Assembly (NCBI GenBank): GCA_040757035.1
Contig: JBFLYM010000022.1
Location: forward strand, 1-14,776
DNA length: 14,776 nucleotides
Source of the DNA: JAHJBR01 sp040757035
GTDB lineage: Archaea; Micrarchaeota; Micrarchaeia; Anstonellales; Bilamarchaeaceae
Direction: 5' to 3'
Part shown: positions 7,094-13,386 of the stretch, piece after piece
How positions within the stretch are numbered: the stretch's first letter is position 1
Layout of the letters: the number at the start of each line of letters is the position of its first letter
Translations under genes and position numbers: made by a program
Notes under the pieces: model-generated
Databases searched by the model: none
Told to the model about the DNA's origin: nothing
What the model saw: the letters and a program-made list of their open reading frames with translations, nothing else

Positions 7094-7996
7094 TCACGAG
7101 ATATTTTTGATTCTTATAGAAACGCGCATTTTTACCAATCTTTTTGTTGGTCCCGGAACGCTCCCTTTTATTATCATAAAATCATTTCTCACAAACCCAT
7201 AATGAGGAAACCCTCCATTTGGATTTATCTCATCAATATTTTCTGAAATTTTAAGAATTAATTTGTTTAATTCCGTTCTCTTATGATAACCCGTTTGACC
7301 CGCTTGAGGCGCGGTATAAAGTACATAAGAAGGATGCCATTGTCCTAAAGTTCCGACATGTCGTCTTTTTCCTGTAGCCTTTGGTCTTTGAAGAGCAACA
7401 CCAAATCTTTTTATTGCGCCTTGTAACCCTTTTCCTTTTGTAATAGCAACTACATCAATTATTTCGCCTGACTTGAAAACATCCTTTATCCTAAGTTCTT
7501 TTCCAACAAGATTTTTTGCGAGCGAGAATTTATCCGATATACTTTTTCCTCCAAGCGCGAGCTCAAATCTTTCTGGATGTTTTTTCCCCATAAATGTTTT
7601 GTTTGGTTGCGTAAAAACCAAAATTCTTACATCATCAAGTTTATTTTCATCAAATTCGTTTTTCTTTTTTATTTGCTTTATATTAAGATGCCTGAGTTTT
7701 GCTTGATCAGTTGCAAACATCTCTCCAACTATTGCTCTATGATTATATCCGCGTATTCCATAAACATAAACTGGCGGAACTTCTAAAACAGTTCCTGCGC
7801 CAACAATTTCCTGTCCTTTTGTCGGACTTTCGGATTGATCTATATATGTAACAGTCGTCATTCCAACTTTATATCCTGCAAATCCAAGAACCCTGTTTTC
7901 ATCGCGCGTTGGCCAAAACATCGCTGGTACTTGCGTTTCTGCTCTCTTTCTTGGTCTAAATCCGCGCGACCCTTTCCTAGGTCGTCTTAAATCCAT
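7094..7996 (-). CDS. rpl3: Ribosomal protein L3 (uL3), first gene of the operon
   Basis: This 300-residue protein is slightly shorter than many archaeal L3 proteins, which exceed 330. It contains 'FAGYKVGMTTVTYID' near the N-terminus, 'VAITKGKGLQGAIKRFGV', 'ATGKRRHVGTLGQWHPSYVLYTAPQAGQTGYHKRTE'-type residues around the conserved W finger, and ends with 'PGPTKRLVKMRVSIRI'. L3 is an early assembly protein whose fingers reach the peptidyl-transferase centre. It is the first gene of the minus-strand operon. Its leader carries a structured element and two copies of a TTAGTGATAG sequence just before the ATG. Confidence 0.96.
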   Translation of the reverse strand: MDLRRPRKGSRGFRPRKRAETQVPAMFWPTRDENRVLGFAGYKVGMTTVTYIDQSESPTKGQEIVGAGTVLEVPPVYVYGIRGYNHRAIVGEMFATDQAKLRHLNIKQIKKKNEFDENKLDDVRILVFTQPNKTFMGKKHPERFELALGGKSISDKFSLAKNLVGKELRIKDVFKSGEIIDVVAITKGKGLQGAIKRFGVALQRPKATGKRRHVGTLGQWHPSYVLYTAPQAGQTGYHKRTELNKLILKISENIDEINPNGGFPHYGFVRNDFMIIKGSVPGPTKRLVKMRVSIRIKNIS

Positions 7997-7997
7997 A

Positions 7998-8019
7998 CTA
8001 TCACTAAGCTATCACTAAA
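7998..8019 (-). repeat. Tandem TTAGTGATAG before the L3 start
   Basis: Two near-adjacent copies of TTAGTGATAG (minus strand) lie directly before the L3 ATG. The nearer one places a GTGAT Shine-Dalgarno-like core a few bases from the start. The copy may be a duplicated ribosome binding site. Confidence 0.5.
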
Positions 8020-8020
8020 C

Positions 8021-8070
8021 CTCAGCGGTTCGGAAGCCTAAGGCGTTTACGCCGAAGACGAGAACCGAGC
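8021..8070 (-). other. Structured leader element of the ribosomal operon, IS605-end-like
   Basis: On the minus strand an outer 6-bp stem CGGTTC/GAACCG (8026-8031 with 8062-8067) encloses a GGCG-TAAA-CGCC hairpin (8042-8053). The hairpin is followed by TTAGGCTTCCGAACC. The plan, CTTC then a TAAA-loop hairpin then TAG-CTTCC, matches the element at 1101-1128. It lies 25-75 bases before the L3 start, inside the probable leader. Either it is a solo IS200/IS605-type end that landed here, or an RNA switch for the operon. A T-run on the plus-strand side (8071-8077) also gives it a terminator-like look in that direction. Confidence 0.4.
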
Positions 8071-8130
8071 TTTTTTTAATTTGTTTTTTTAATTTGCATT
8101 GCCCTCATTGTACTCTAACATTCATTAGAG

Positions 8131-8142
8131 CCTTAATAAAGG
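8131..8142 (-). promoter_or_regulatory. Probable TATA box of the ribosomal operon
   Basis: CCTTTATTAAGG on the minus strand contains a TTTATTA box. The predicted transcription start about 26 bases downstream would give a leader of about 110 bases that includes the hairpin at 8021-8070. Nearly the same string, CTTTATTAAGG, lies in front of the winged-helix gene start at 11489. Pattern evidence only. Confidence 0.4.
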
Positions 8143-8190
8143 GATACAATCAAAATAATTAGTAATTAATAAAAATTTTGGAAGGATATG

Positions 8191-8198
8191 TTTAAAAA
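8191..8198 (+). promoter_or_regulatory. Probable TATA box of the Alba gene
   Basis: TTTAAAAA preceded by a purine-rich GGAAGGATATG stretch looks like an archaeal TATA box with an upstream recognition element. It implies a leader of about 105 bases. That leader is A-rich, free of evident hairpins, and contains four ACATAA copies between about 8274 and 8315. Confidence 0.4.
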
Positions 8199-8327
8199 GA
8201 TATTGCCAAAATAATAGATATAACTTTCTTATTTTAGAAAAATTTAGAAACAATTAAAAAACAATTGAAAAAACATAAGAACATAAAAAACATAAGGATA
8301 TATGAACATAAAAACAGGTGAAACACT

Positions 8328-8717
8328 ATGGTTATAGACATAGATGCTCAAGCAGAAATTCGATCAGAGGAATCGAGAGAACAAATACAATCAATGCAGT
8401 CAACACAAACACCACTATCAGCCTCGCAATCAGTTACCCAACTGCATCAAAACAATAATACAGTATACATTGGAAAGAAGAATGTGATGGCCTATGTTCT
8501 TGCAATAGTTACAAGTTTTAATAAAGGTGCGAAAGAAGTTGTAATTAAAGCAAGAGGTTCTTTGATTTCTCGCGCGGTTGATACTGAAGAAATATTAAAG
8601 CACAAATTTCTGCCAGATGTTAAAATAAAGAATATAGTTCTTTTGACAGAAAAACTAGAAAGTAGAGAAGGATATATGAGTAATGTATCTGCAATAGAGA
8701 TAATGCTTACAAAATAG
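8328..8717 (+). CDS. albA: Alba DNA/RNA-binding protein with a long N-terminal tail
   Basis: Residues about 44-129 are an Alba domain: 'NTVYIGKKNVMAYVLAIVT', 'GAKEVVIKARGSLISRAVDTEEIL', 'KFLPDVKIKNI' and 'SNVSAIEIMLTK'. The paired lysines in 'IGKKNVM' match the Alba lysines that contact DNA and can be acetylated. Alba dimers coat DNA and RNA in archaea. The first 43 residues are an extra tail, acidic at first and then rich in Gln, Ser and Thr. Most Alba proteins have about 10 residues before the domain. GGTGA six bases before this ATG supports the long start, so the tail appears to be translated. Its stop is 18 bp from the convergent aroB stop. Confidence 0.93.
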   Translation: MVIDIDAQAEIRSEESREQIQSMQSTQTPLSASQSVTQLHQNNNTVYIGKKNVMAYVLAIVTSFNKGAKEVVIKARGSLISRAVDTEEILKHKFLPDVKIKNIVLLTEKLESREGYMSNVSAIEIMLTK

Positions 8718-8735
8718 ATTATTAATGAATATAAA

Positions 8736-9749
8736 TTATAAGGAATAAAAACAAAGTAAATCTATTTCAGTGATTTTTGCCTTTCCAATTTTTTCCAAAA
8801 GCACAAAATTTATTTTCTCATGTTCTTTTTTCTTGTCTTTTCTTATTGCATCAATTAATGCCTCTTTATCCCCGATCATTTTTGTCGGAAGCCCGAACGC
8901 GGTAAGAATTTGCTCCAATCTTTTTTCATCTGGTTCAGAAAGCATTTTTTTTGCAACAGACAATGTTGCCGCAGCGACCATACCAATGCTTATTGCTTCA
9001 CCATGCCTCAATCCAGTAGTTTTTTCTATTGCATGCCCGAACGTGTGCCCGAAATTCAATATTCTTCTTTCTCCTTTTTCTATTTCGTCTTTTGAAACAA
9101 CCTTTGCTTTGATTTGGAGAGAACGATAAATTATTTTTTCTATTACTTCTTTTTCAAGCGAGAGGGCACGCGAAACGTTGGCTTCAAGATAATCAAATAA
9201 CTTTGCATCTGCTATTATCGCGTGTTTTATCAGTTCTGCAAATCCATTACTCAGTTCGGATTTTGGAAGAGTTTTCAGCATTTCAAAATCGCAGAGCACA
9301 AATTCCGGCTGGCGTATAGTACCTATAAGGTTTTTGTACCCCTTAAAATTCACACCGTTTTTTCCACCGACGCTCGCATCTATTTGCGCCAAAAGGGTAG
9401 TCGGCACGAAACCGAAGCGCAAACCCCTAAGATAGGTGGAGGCCGCAAAACCCGTAACATCGCACACTATCCCTCCACCTATTCCGATTACAAAAGAGGA
9501 GCGATCAAGTCCAAATTCAAGGAATTTTTCGTAAATTTTGTTTACTGTCTCCAGTGTTTTGTTCAGCTCGCCCTCACCAATCTCAATTACTTCGCAATCC
9601 GGAAAAAGGCCTTTGTGGAATTTGCGAGTTGTTTTGTCGGTTATTATTACTTTTTTTTCAGCTTCGCAATATTTGTCCAAATGCGATATTTTCTCGCCAA
9701 TAGCAATTATACTTTTTCCAGTTTTTCCCGCTATTTTCAGAATTTTCAT
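8736..9749 (-). CDS. aroB: 3-dehydroquinate synthase
   Basis: AroB turns DAHP into 3-dehydroquinate, step two of the shikimate pathway, using NAD and a divalent metal. The 337-residue protein has the NAD-binding 'VIGIGGGIVCDVTGFAAS', then 'PTTLLAQIDASVGGKNGVN'. The metal ligands are Glu in 'FAELIKH', His in 'NFGHTFGHAIE' and His in 'LRHGEAISIGM'. The start at 9749 has GGTGGAG about 5 bases upstream; the longer form from 9767 adds 'MAGGVY' with no such site. It is the bacterial-type enzyme, which some archaea (for example Pyrococcus, Sulfolobus and Thermoplasma) also have. It lies on the same strand as aroF but is now separated from it by the AbiE-like pair. Confidence 0.96.
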   Translation of the reverse strand: MKILKIAGKTGKSIIAIGEKISHLDKYCEAEKKVIITDKTTRKFHKGLFPDCEVIEIGEGELNKTLETVNKIYEKFLEFGLDRSSFVIGIGGGIVCDVTGFAASTYLRGLRFGFVPTTLLAQIDASVGGKNGVNFKGYKNLIGTIRQPEFVLCDFEMLKTLPKSELSNGFAELIKHAIIADAKLFDYLEANVSRALSLEKEVIEKIIYRSLQIKAKVVSKDEIEKGERRILNFGHTFGHAIEKTTGLRHGEAISIGMVAAATLSVAKKMLSEPDEKRLEQILTAFGLPTKMIGDKEALIDAIRKDKKKEHEKINFVLLEKIGKAKITEIDLLCFYSL

Positions 9750-9846
9750 ATATACTCCACCAGCCAAACAACCCGGTGCTTTTTGCGTACTGCTAAAATA
9801 TCGCCAAAGTACCGTTAGTGAACAAACGCGCGTTATGGCGCATTAT

Positions 9847-9854
9847 GATTTATA
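9847..9854 (-). promoter_or_regulatory. Probable TATA box of aroB
   Basis: TATAAATC on the minus strand lies about 95 bases before the aroB start, in a TGTGTATAAA context. It lies between the direct repeat at 9883-9933 and the gene. A start about 26 bases downstream would give a leader of roughly 75 bases, which holds a palindromic AACGCGCGTT near 9825. Confidence 0.4.
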
Positions 9855-9882
9855 CACAAAAATTATACACACAAAAGAATTA

Positions 9883-9933
9883 TGAATTTACCGCTCGCAA
9901 ATTATTGTTCGCAAATCCAAAAAATTAAGTTGG
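9883..9933 (-). repeat. 51-bp direct repeat, copy A (upstream of aroB)
   Basis: This 51-bp sequence matches 11587-11637 at 48 of 51 positions and in the same orientation. It begins just after the nucleotidyltransferase stop. On the minus strand it reads CCAACTTAATTTTT at its start, the same string that forms the last codons and stop of aroF in copy B. It contains two ATTTGCGA motifs 14 bp apart. The two copies bracket the two-gene module at 9935-11489. Confidence 0.9.
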
Positions 9934-9934
9934 A

Positions 9935-10564
9935 TCAGCATATCAGATTTTTCAATTCCTTCAGAATAGGTATATCCAATCTATATTGCTGGCTAAACGC
10001 TTCCAGCCGTCTCACAAACAGCTTTTTCAAGTCCTTTGAAAGTTTTTGAGAATTCAATTCTTCTAAAATAACCTTCCAGTTAAGATTTGGGTACAGAATT
10101 TGCATATCTGGTAAATCTCTCTGCCGTCCTTCGCTGGCCAAACCTTTGAACAAGAAAATATCTTCCTTTGAAAGCAGATAGATTGATAAGTTACCGTATT
10201 TTTTGTGCAATTCTGCCCTTTTAATCATAGATTCGGAAAGGACGAGCTTTCGGATAATCTGTCTGATGAATAAATCAAGATGGAAGCCATCTTTGTTCTC
10301 GAACATTTTCATGGCATGCAGATGTTCATGTTCTGTTTTGATAACGATTGGTTGATGATACTGAGCACCAAACAGTGCACTACAAAAAGTTTCATAGTCT
10401 AACTTGCTCTTAAATACAATATCGATGTCTTTGGTTGTTTCTTTTAGGTCGCGGAATGACATCGCACAACCACCGATTAGATAAACGTTTAGCGGTTTCT
10501 TTATTCTCGAACCTATCGTTTCTAATTCACGATCTATATATTTAGCATCGAATAACCTATCCAT
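9935..10564 (-). CDS. Nucleotidyltransferase of an AbiE-like toxin-antitoxin pair
   Basis: The 209-residue protein has the nucleotidyltransferase fold signature of the AbiEii / DUF6036 type: 'YLIGGCAMSFRDL' (about 28-40), the catalytic 'TKDIDIVFK' (Asp46, Asp48) and a third Asp in 'FHLDLFI' (about 97). It also has the family's 'LSKEDIFLFKGLASEGRQRDLPDM' segment. Members of this family in bacteria act as toxins that modify RNA or tRNA by adding nucleotides. The ATG overlaps the end of the winged-helix gene by 8 bp, so the two are translationally coupled. All catalytic residues are present, so the gene looks intact. The toxin role is inferred from family and pairing. Confidence 0.8.
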   Translation of the reverse strand: MDRLFDAKYIDRELETIGSRIKKPLNVYLIGGCAMSFRDLKETTKDIDIVFKSKLDYETFCSALFGAQYHQPIVIKTEHEHLHAMKMFENKDGFHLDLFIRQIIRKLVLSESMIKRAELHKKYGNLSIYLLSKEDIFLFKGLASEGRQRDLPDMQILYPNLNWKVILEELNSQKLSKDLKKLFVRRLEAFSQQYRLDIPILKELKNLIC

Positions 10565-11489
10565 TCAGAACACATTCCACTTCCTGCCATGAGGGGAATC
10601 CAGGAAACGTTTTTGCACCTTTTGATTCTACAAAATCAATTACATTCCTTAAACTTTGATCATCCAGACCGAACTTGTGCCGGACGCTTACCAATTTTTT
10701 ATAATCAGTCCTAGTTTTTATGATGAGCGCGCAAGAATACGTTATTCCTCTGGTATCCAACCATGGTTCTGAAAGTCCGCCAGTGGAAATGACAAGCGTA
10801 TGGATTATTATGTCTTCCAGCTTTGGTCTTATGTTCGTATAATAGTGCCTTTCAGTTAGTATAAGTCTGATCCCATACTCTCCAAAAACATCGTAAGCAG
10901 TTGGGAAATAATCTTTCGTATTAGGTGCAGAAGTACTCACGAGTAGAATCGCCCATCCGTTTGGCGCTTTGGAAATGAAAAACGATGATGTAATATGAAA
11001 AACTTTCTTGGCATGTTCAAGGTGCATTGTATAAAGGAGGTTAGTACAGAACTCGGATAGTGGTCTTATTTCTTGGCGTATTTCATAAATGCCTTTTTTA
11101 TTCATGAAGGCAATTCCAAAGGCGCGCAACTTGGCAAGCGCTCTTTTTGCACTGGCCGCAGGCATAAGCATGTTTTTAGTGGTAAATTTCTTTTCTTGGA
11201 AATAACTGAGTAAGTATGGGTTTTTTCCAATCATGACTTCAACGACCAGTCTTTCCAAAATAGGATTTCTTAGGCGATTGTACTCAGAGAAAAGTGTTTG
11301 CGAAATTTTTATGTGATTCACTCCGCCACGATGGATTATAGAAACTAGACCAGCTTCTAAGAGAGATTTCAGATATTTGCTCATATTGGACTTTTTTATT
11401 TTCAATTCTAGAGCTAGTTCGGACTGGGTAACCACGTCTTGTTGCATTAGAAATTCGAGTATCTTAGCCTCCCTTTTTGTGAGTTCCAC
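10557..11489 (-). CDS. Winged-helix protein, probable antitoxin and autoregulator (AbiEi-like)
   Basis: Residues 1-65 form a winged helix-turn-helix: 'TKREAKILEFLMQQDVVTQSELALELKIKKSNMSKYLKSLLEAGLV'. The remaining 245 residues have no motif I can name with confidence. The start is GTG (11487-11489). The gene overlaps the nucleotidyltransferase gene downstream, the arrangement of AbiE-like type IV toxin-antitoxin pairs, where the first gene represses the promoter and neutralises the second product. At 310 residues it is longer than typical AbiEi. The start codon sits inside a 10-bp perfect inverted repeat that could be its operator. A general regulator paired by chance with the nucleotidyltransferase is the alternative. 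Confidence 0.75.
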   Translation of the reverse strand: MELTKREAKILEFLMQQDVVTQSELALELKIKKSNMSKYLKSLLEAGLVSIIHRGGVNHIKISQTLFSEYNRLRNPILERLVVEVMIGKNPYLLSYFQEKKFTTKNMLMPAASAKRALAKLRAFGIAFMNKKGIYEIRQEIRPLSEFCTNLLYTMHLEHAKKVFHITSSFFISKAPNGWAILLVSTSAPNTKDYFPTAYDVFGEYGIRLILTERHYYTNIRPKLEDIIIHTLVISTGGLSEPWLDTRGITYSCALIIKTRTDYKKLVSVRHKFGLDDQSLRNVIDFVESKGAKTFPGFPSWQEVECVLNG

Positions 11490-11541
11490 AGTATCAAATT
11501 ATATAACTATTACCTTAATAAAGTTATGTTTTTTGATACTG
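11489..11541 (-). promoter_or_regulatory. Promoter and inverted-repeat operator of the AbiE-like pair
   Basis: CAGTATCAAA (11489-11498) and TTTGATACTG (11532-11541) form a perfect 10-bp inverted repeat. A second, inner repeat pair (ATAACT and AGTTAT) lies within it. A TTTATTA box centred about 28 bases before the GTG start lies between the arms, which would fit a leaderless transcript. Binding by the encoded winged-helix protein would cover both the promoter and the start codon. Confidence 0.55.
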
Positions 11542-11557
11542 GAATTAGGTCTGCAAG

Positions 11558-11582
11558 ATTAGTCAGATAGTAACTGACTAAT
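11558..11582. other. 9-bp inverted repeat at the inner edge of copy B
   Basis: ATTAGTCAG (11558-11566) and CTGACTAAT (11574-11582) form a perfect stem with a 7-base loop. It lies between the aroF tail repeat and the operator of the AbiE-like pair. On the plus strand the stem runs into TTTT. It could end aroF transcription poorly in the minus direction, or be a recombination site at the module edge. Confidence 0.45.
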
Positions 11583-11586
11583 TTTG

Positions 11587-11637
11587 TGAATTTACCGCTC
11601 GCAAATTATTGTTCACAAATCAGAAAAATTAAGTTGG
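11587..11637 (-). repeat. 51-bp direct repeat, copy B (aroF tail)
   Basis: Second copy of the repeat at 9883-9933, with three mismatches. It includes the last codons and TAA of aroF. It contains one exact ATTTGCGA and a variant ATTTGTGA. This copy looks like the original site because it encodes the aroF terminus, so copy A would be the duplicate made when the module arrived. Confidence 0.9.
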
Positions 11638-12468
11638 GTTGGTATAAATTGGATTAGCATATATTCCTTTCATCAATTTGTACAATGTCCGCGTTTTTTT
11701 CACTAGTTCTGCGAATTGTACTGAAGTAAGCGCCTGTTCTTTATCGCTTAACGCTTCTGCAGGATTTCTATGAACTTCCACCATTATTCCATCCGCGTCA
11801 GCAGCGACCGAAGCTAAGCTCATTGGAATTATAAGCGATACCTTTCCTGTACCATGTGTTGGATCGGTAATTATTGGAAGATGGGTAAGTTCTTTTATTG
11901 CAGGAACCGCGCTCAGGTCCAATGTATTTCTTGTATAAGTTTCAAATGTTCTTATTCCACGCTCGCATAAAATTACATCAGCATTGCCTTCATTTAAGAT
12001 ATATTCAGCGCAGTTGAGCCATTCCTCCAAGGTGGAATACATTCCTCGTTTTAAAAGTACTGGTTTATTCGCTTTGCCTACTTCCTTTAAAAGCGAGAAA
12101 TTCTGCATATTCCGTGCACCTATCTGTAGAGCGTCTGTATATTCGCACACCCACGAAACATCCCGAGTATCTAATACTTCAGTAACAATCGGAAGTCCTG
12201 TTTCTTCTCTAGCCTTTTCAAGAATTTTAAGCCCTTTTAATCCAAGCCCTTGAAATGCATAAGGTGACGTTCGCGGTTTGAAAGCGCCTCCGCGCAATAT
12301 GTCCGCTCCTGCTTCTTTGACAAGGTGCGCGGTTTCTAATGTTTGTTCTTCACTTTCCACACTACACGGACCCGCAATAATGGTAAAACCTTCACCTATC
12401 TTTACATTGCCTACGCGCACTATTGTACGCCCGCTTTTATTTAATCCTGCAAGTTTCAAATTTTTCAT
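11629..12468 (-). CDS. aroF: DAHP synthase (3-deoxy-7-phosphoheptulonate synthase), type I beta
   Basis: This enzyme condenses phosphoenolpyruvate and erythrose 4-phosphate, the first step of the shikimate pathway. The 279-residue barrel has 'IIAGPCSVESEEQ' (Cys35 metal ligand), 'RGGAFKPRTSPYAFQGLG', 'IGARNMQN', 'DPTHGTGK' (His205), 'VEVHRNPAEALSDKEQAL' (Glu231, Asp242). A short N-terminal beta segment precedes the barrel, and there is no separate ACT or ferredoxin-like regulatory domain, so feedback control by that route is unlikely. A TTTTAATA box about 30 bases before the ATG suggests a leaderless transcript. It is divergent from aroD. Confidence 0.95.
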   Translation of the reverse strand: MKNLKLAGLNKSGRTIVRVGNVKIGEGFTIIAGPCSVESEEQTLETAHLVKEAGADILRGGAFKPRTSPYAFQGLGLKGLKILEKAREETGLPIVTEVLDTRDVSWVCEYTDALQIGARNMQNFSLLKEVGKANKPVLLKRGMYSTLEEWLNCAEYILNEGNADVILCERGIRTFETYTRNTLDLSAVPAIKELTHLPIITDPTHGTGKVSLIIPMSLASVAADADGIMVEVHRNPAEALSDKEQALTSVQFAELVKKTRTLYKLMKGIYANPIYTNPT

Positions 12469-12518
12469 ATTTTAATCATTTATTCTTCTACTTATTAAAA
12501 TCTTGACTTTTTTTGATT

Positions 12519-12549
12519 TTGCGATAAAATTTGCGATAAATATTTATAA
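12519..12549 (+). promoter_or_regulatory. aroD promoter with doubled TTGCGATAAA motif
   Basis: TTGCGATAAA occurs twice (12519-12528 and 12531-12540), immediately followed by an ATTTATAAA TATA box (about 12541-12549). The position directly upstream of the box, between divergent aroF and aroD, suits a regulator site acting on both. A related ATTTGCGA pair lies in the 51-bp repeats near aroB. Confidence 0.5.
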
Positions 12550-12627
12550 AATGAGGTCATTATAAATTTTTGCAACAAACACTTTAGTAACAAACATTTA
12601 GAATGAAGAATAAATAAGGCGAGAGAA

Positions 12628-13386
12628 ATGTCACCAAGCAAAAATATTGGGAGTTCGCGCATGCGCGCGATCTGCGTTAGCATTGCTGAACCAAATGTTG
12701 AAAAATGCCTGAAGGCGTTGAAAAACATTGAATTCGCGGAAATACGATTGGACAGGATGAACGTAAGCGAAGAAGATGTGAAAAAAATATTCTCAAAAAA
12801 AAGGAAAACGCTTATTGCAACTTGCAGGCCTGGAGAAAAAAACGAAAAGAAAAAAACGGAAGCAAGAAGCGAAAATGAAAGAAAAGAACTTTTGCTTTCC
12901 GCAATAAATGCAGGCGCGGCGTATGTTGATATAAATGTTGATGCGAATGATAAGTACAGAAAAGAGATAATAACGCGCGCAAAAAAAAATAAATGCAAGG
13001 TTATTGTTTCTTACCACAATTACAAAAAGACTCCAAATTCCGCTGAACTTGACCAAATAGTGAAATGGTGTTTTGAATCAGGCGCTGATATAGCTAAAAT
13101 TGCATGCAAATCAAATTCAAACGCCGATAACGCAAGATTGCTTGCGCTTTTGGATTCGGATAAAAAACTTATAATAATTGGCATTGGCAAAAAAGGTAGA
13201 ATAACGAGAATAATCGCTCCGCTTTTAGGAAGCCCATTTACATTCGCTTCTCTCCGTGAAGGAAAAGAAACCGCATCAGGGCAATTCGATGCAGAGAAAC
13301 TCAAAAATATTCTAGACATAATAAAAACTTTTGAACGATGTTCAGAACCAACGAAACGAGTGATCGAATATGTTTATAGTTTTTGA
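12628..13386 (+). CDS. aroD: 3-dehydroquinate dehydratase, type I
   Basis: The type I enzyme removes water from 3-dehydroquinate through a Schiff base. The 252-residue product shows 'AICVSIAEPN', 'FAEIRLDRM', 'LIATCRPGEK', 'VIVSYHNYKKTP' (catalytic His130), 'GADIAKIACKS' (Schiff-base Lys157), and 'FTFASLREGKETASGQF' (substrate-binding Arg210 and Gln219). Two starts are possible. ATG 12628 is used here; ATG 12661 ('MRAICVSI') has GGGAG 7 bases upstream and resembles relatives more. Its 3' end overlaps thymidylate kinase by 17 bp, so the two are one transcript. Confidence 0.95.
   Translation: MSPSKNIGSSRMRAICVSIAEPNVEKCLKALKNIEFAEIRLDRMNVSEEDVKKIFSKKRKTLIATCRPGEKNEKKKTEARSENERKELLLSAINAGAAYVDINVDANDKYRKEIITRAKKNKCKVIVSYHNYKKTPNSAELDQIVKWCFESGADIAKIACKSNSNADNARLLALLDSDKKLIIIGIGKKGRITRIIAPLLGSPFTFASLREGKETASGQFDAEKLKNILDIIKTFERCSEPTKRVIEYVYSF

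Noticed and set aside
9222..9818. 198-codon plus-strand frame opposite aroB
   Set aside because: It is the antisense shadow of aroB, with low-complexity aromatic-rich translation and no ribosome binding site; aroB is clearly the real gene.
10345..10365. C/D box RNA suggested by TGATGA followed by CTGA
   Set aside because: The boxes are only three bases apart, with no room for a guide, and they lie inside the nucleotidyltransferase gene.
12495..12998. Long minus-strand open frame opposite aroD
   Set aside because: It is Phe/Ser-rich with the composition expected of antisense to a lysine-rich gene, and aroD on the plus strand has all catalytic motifs.
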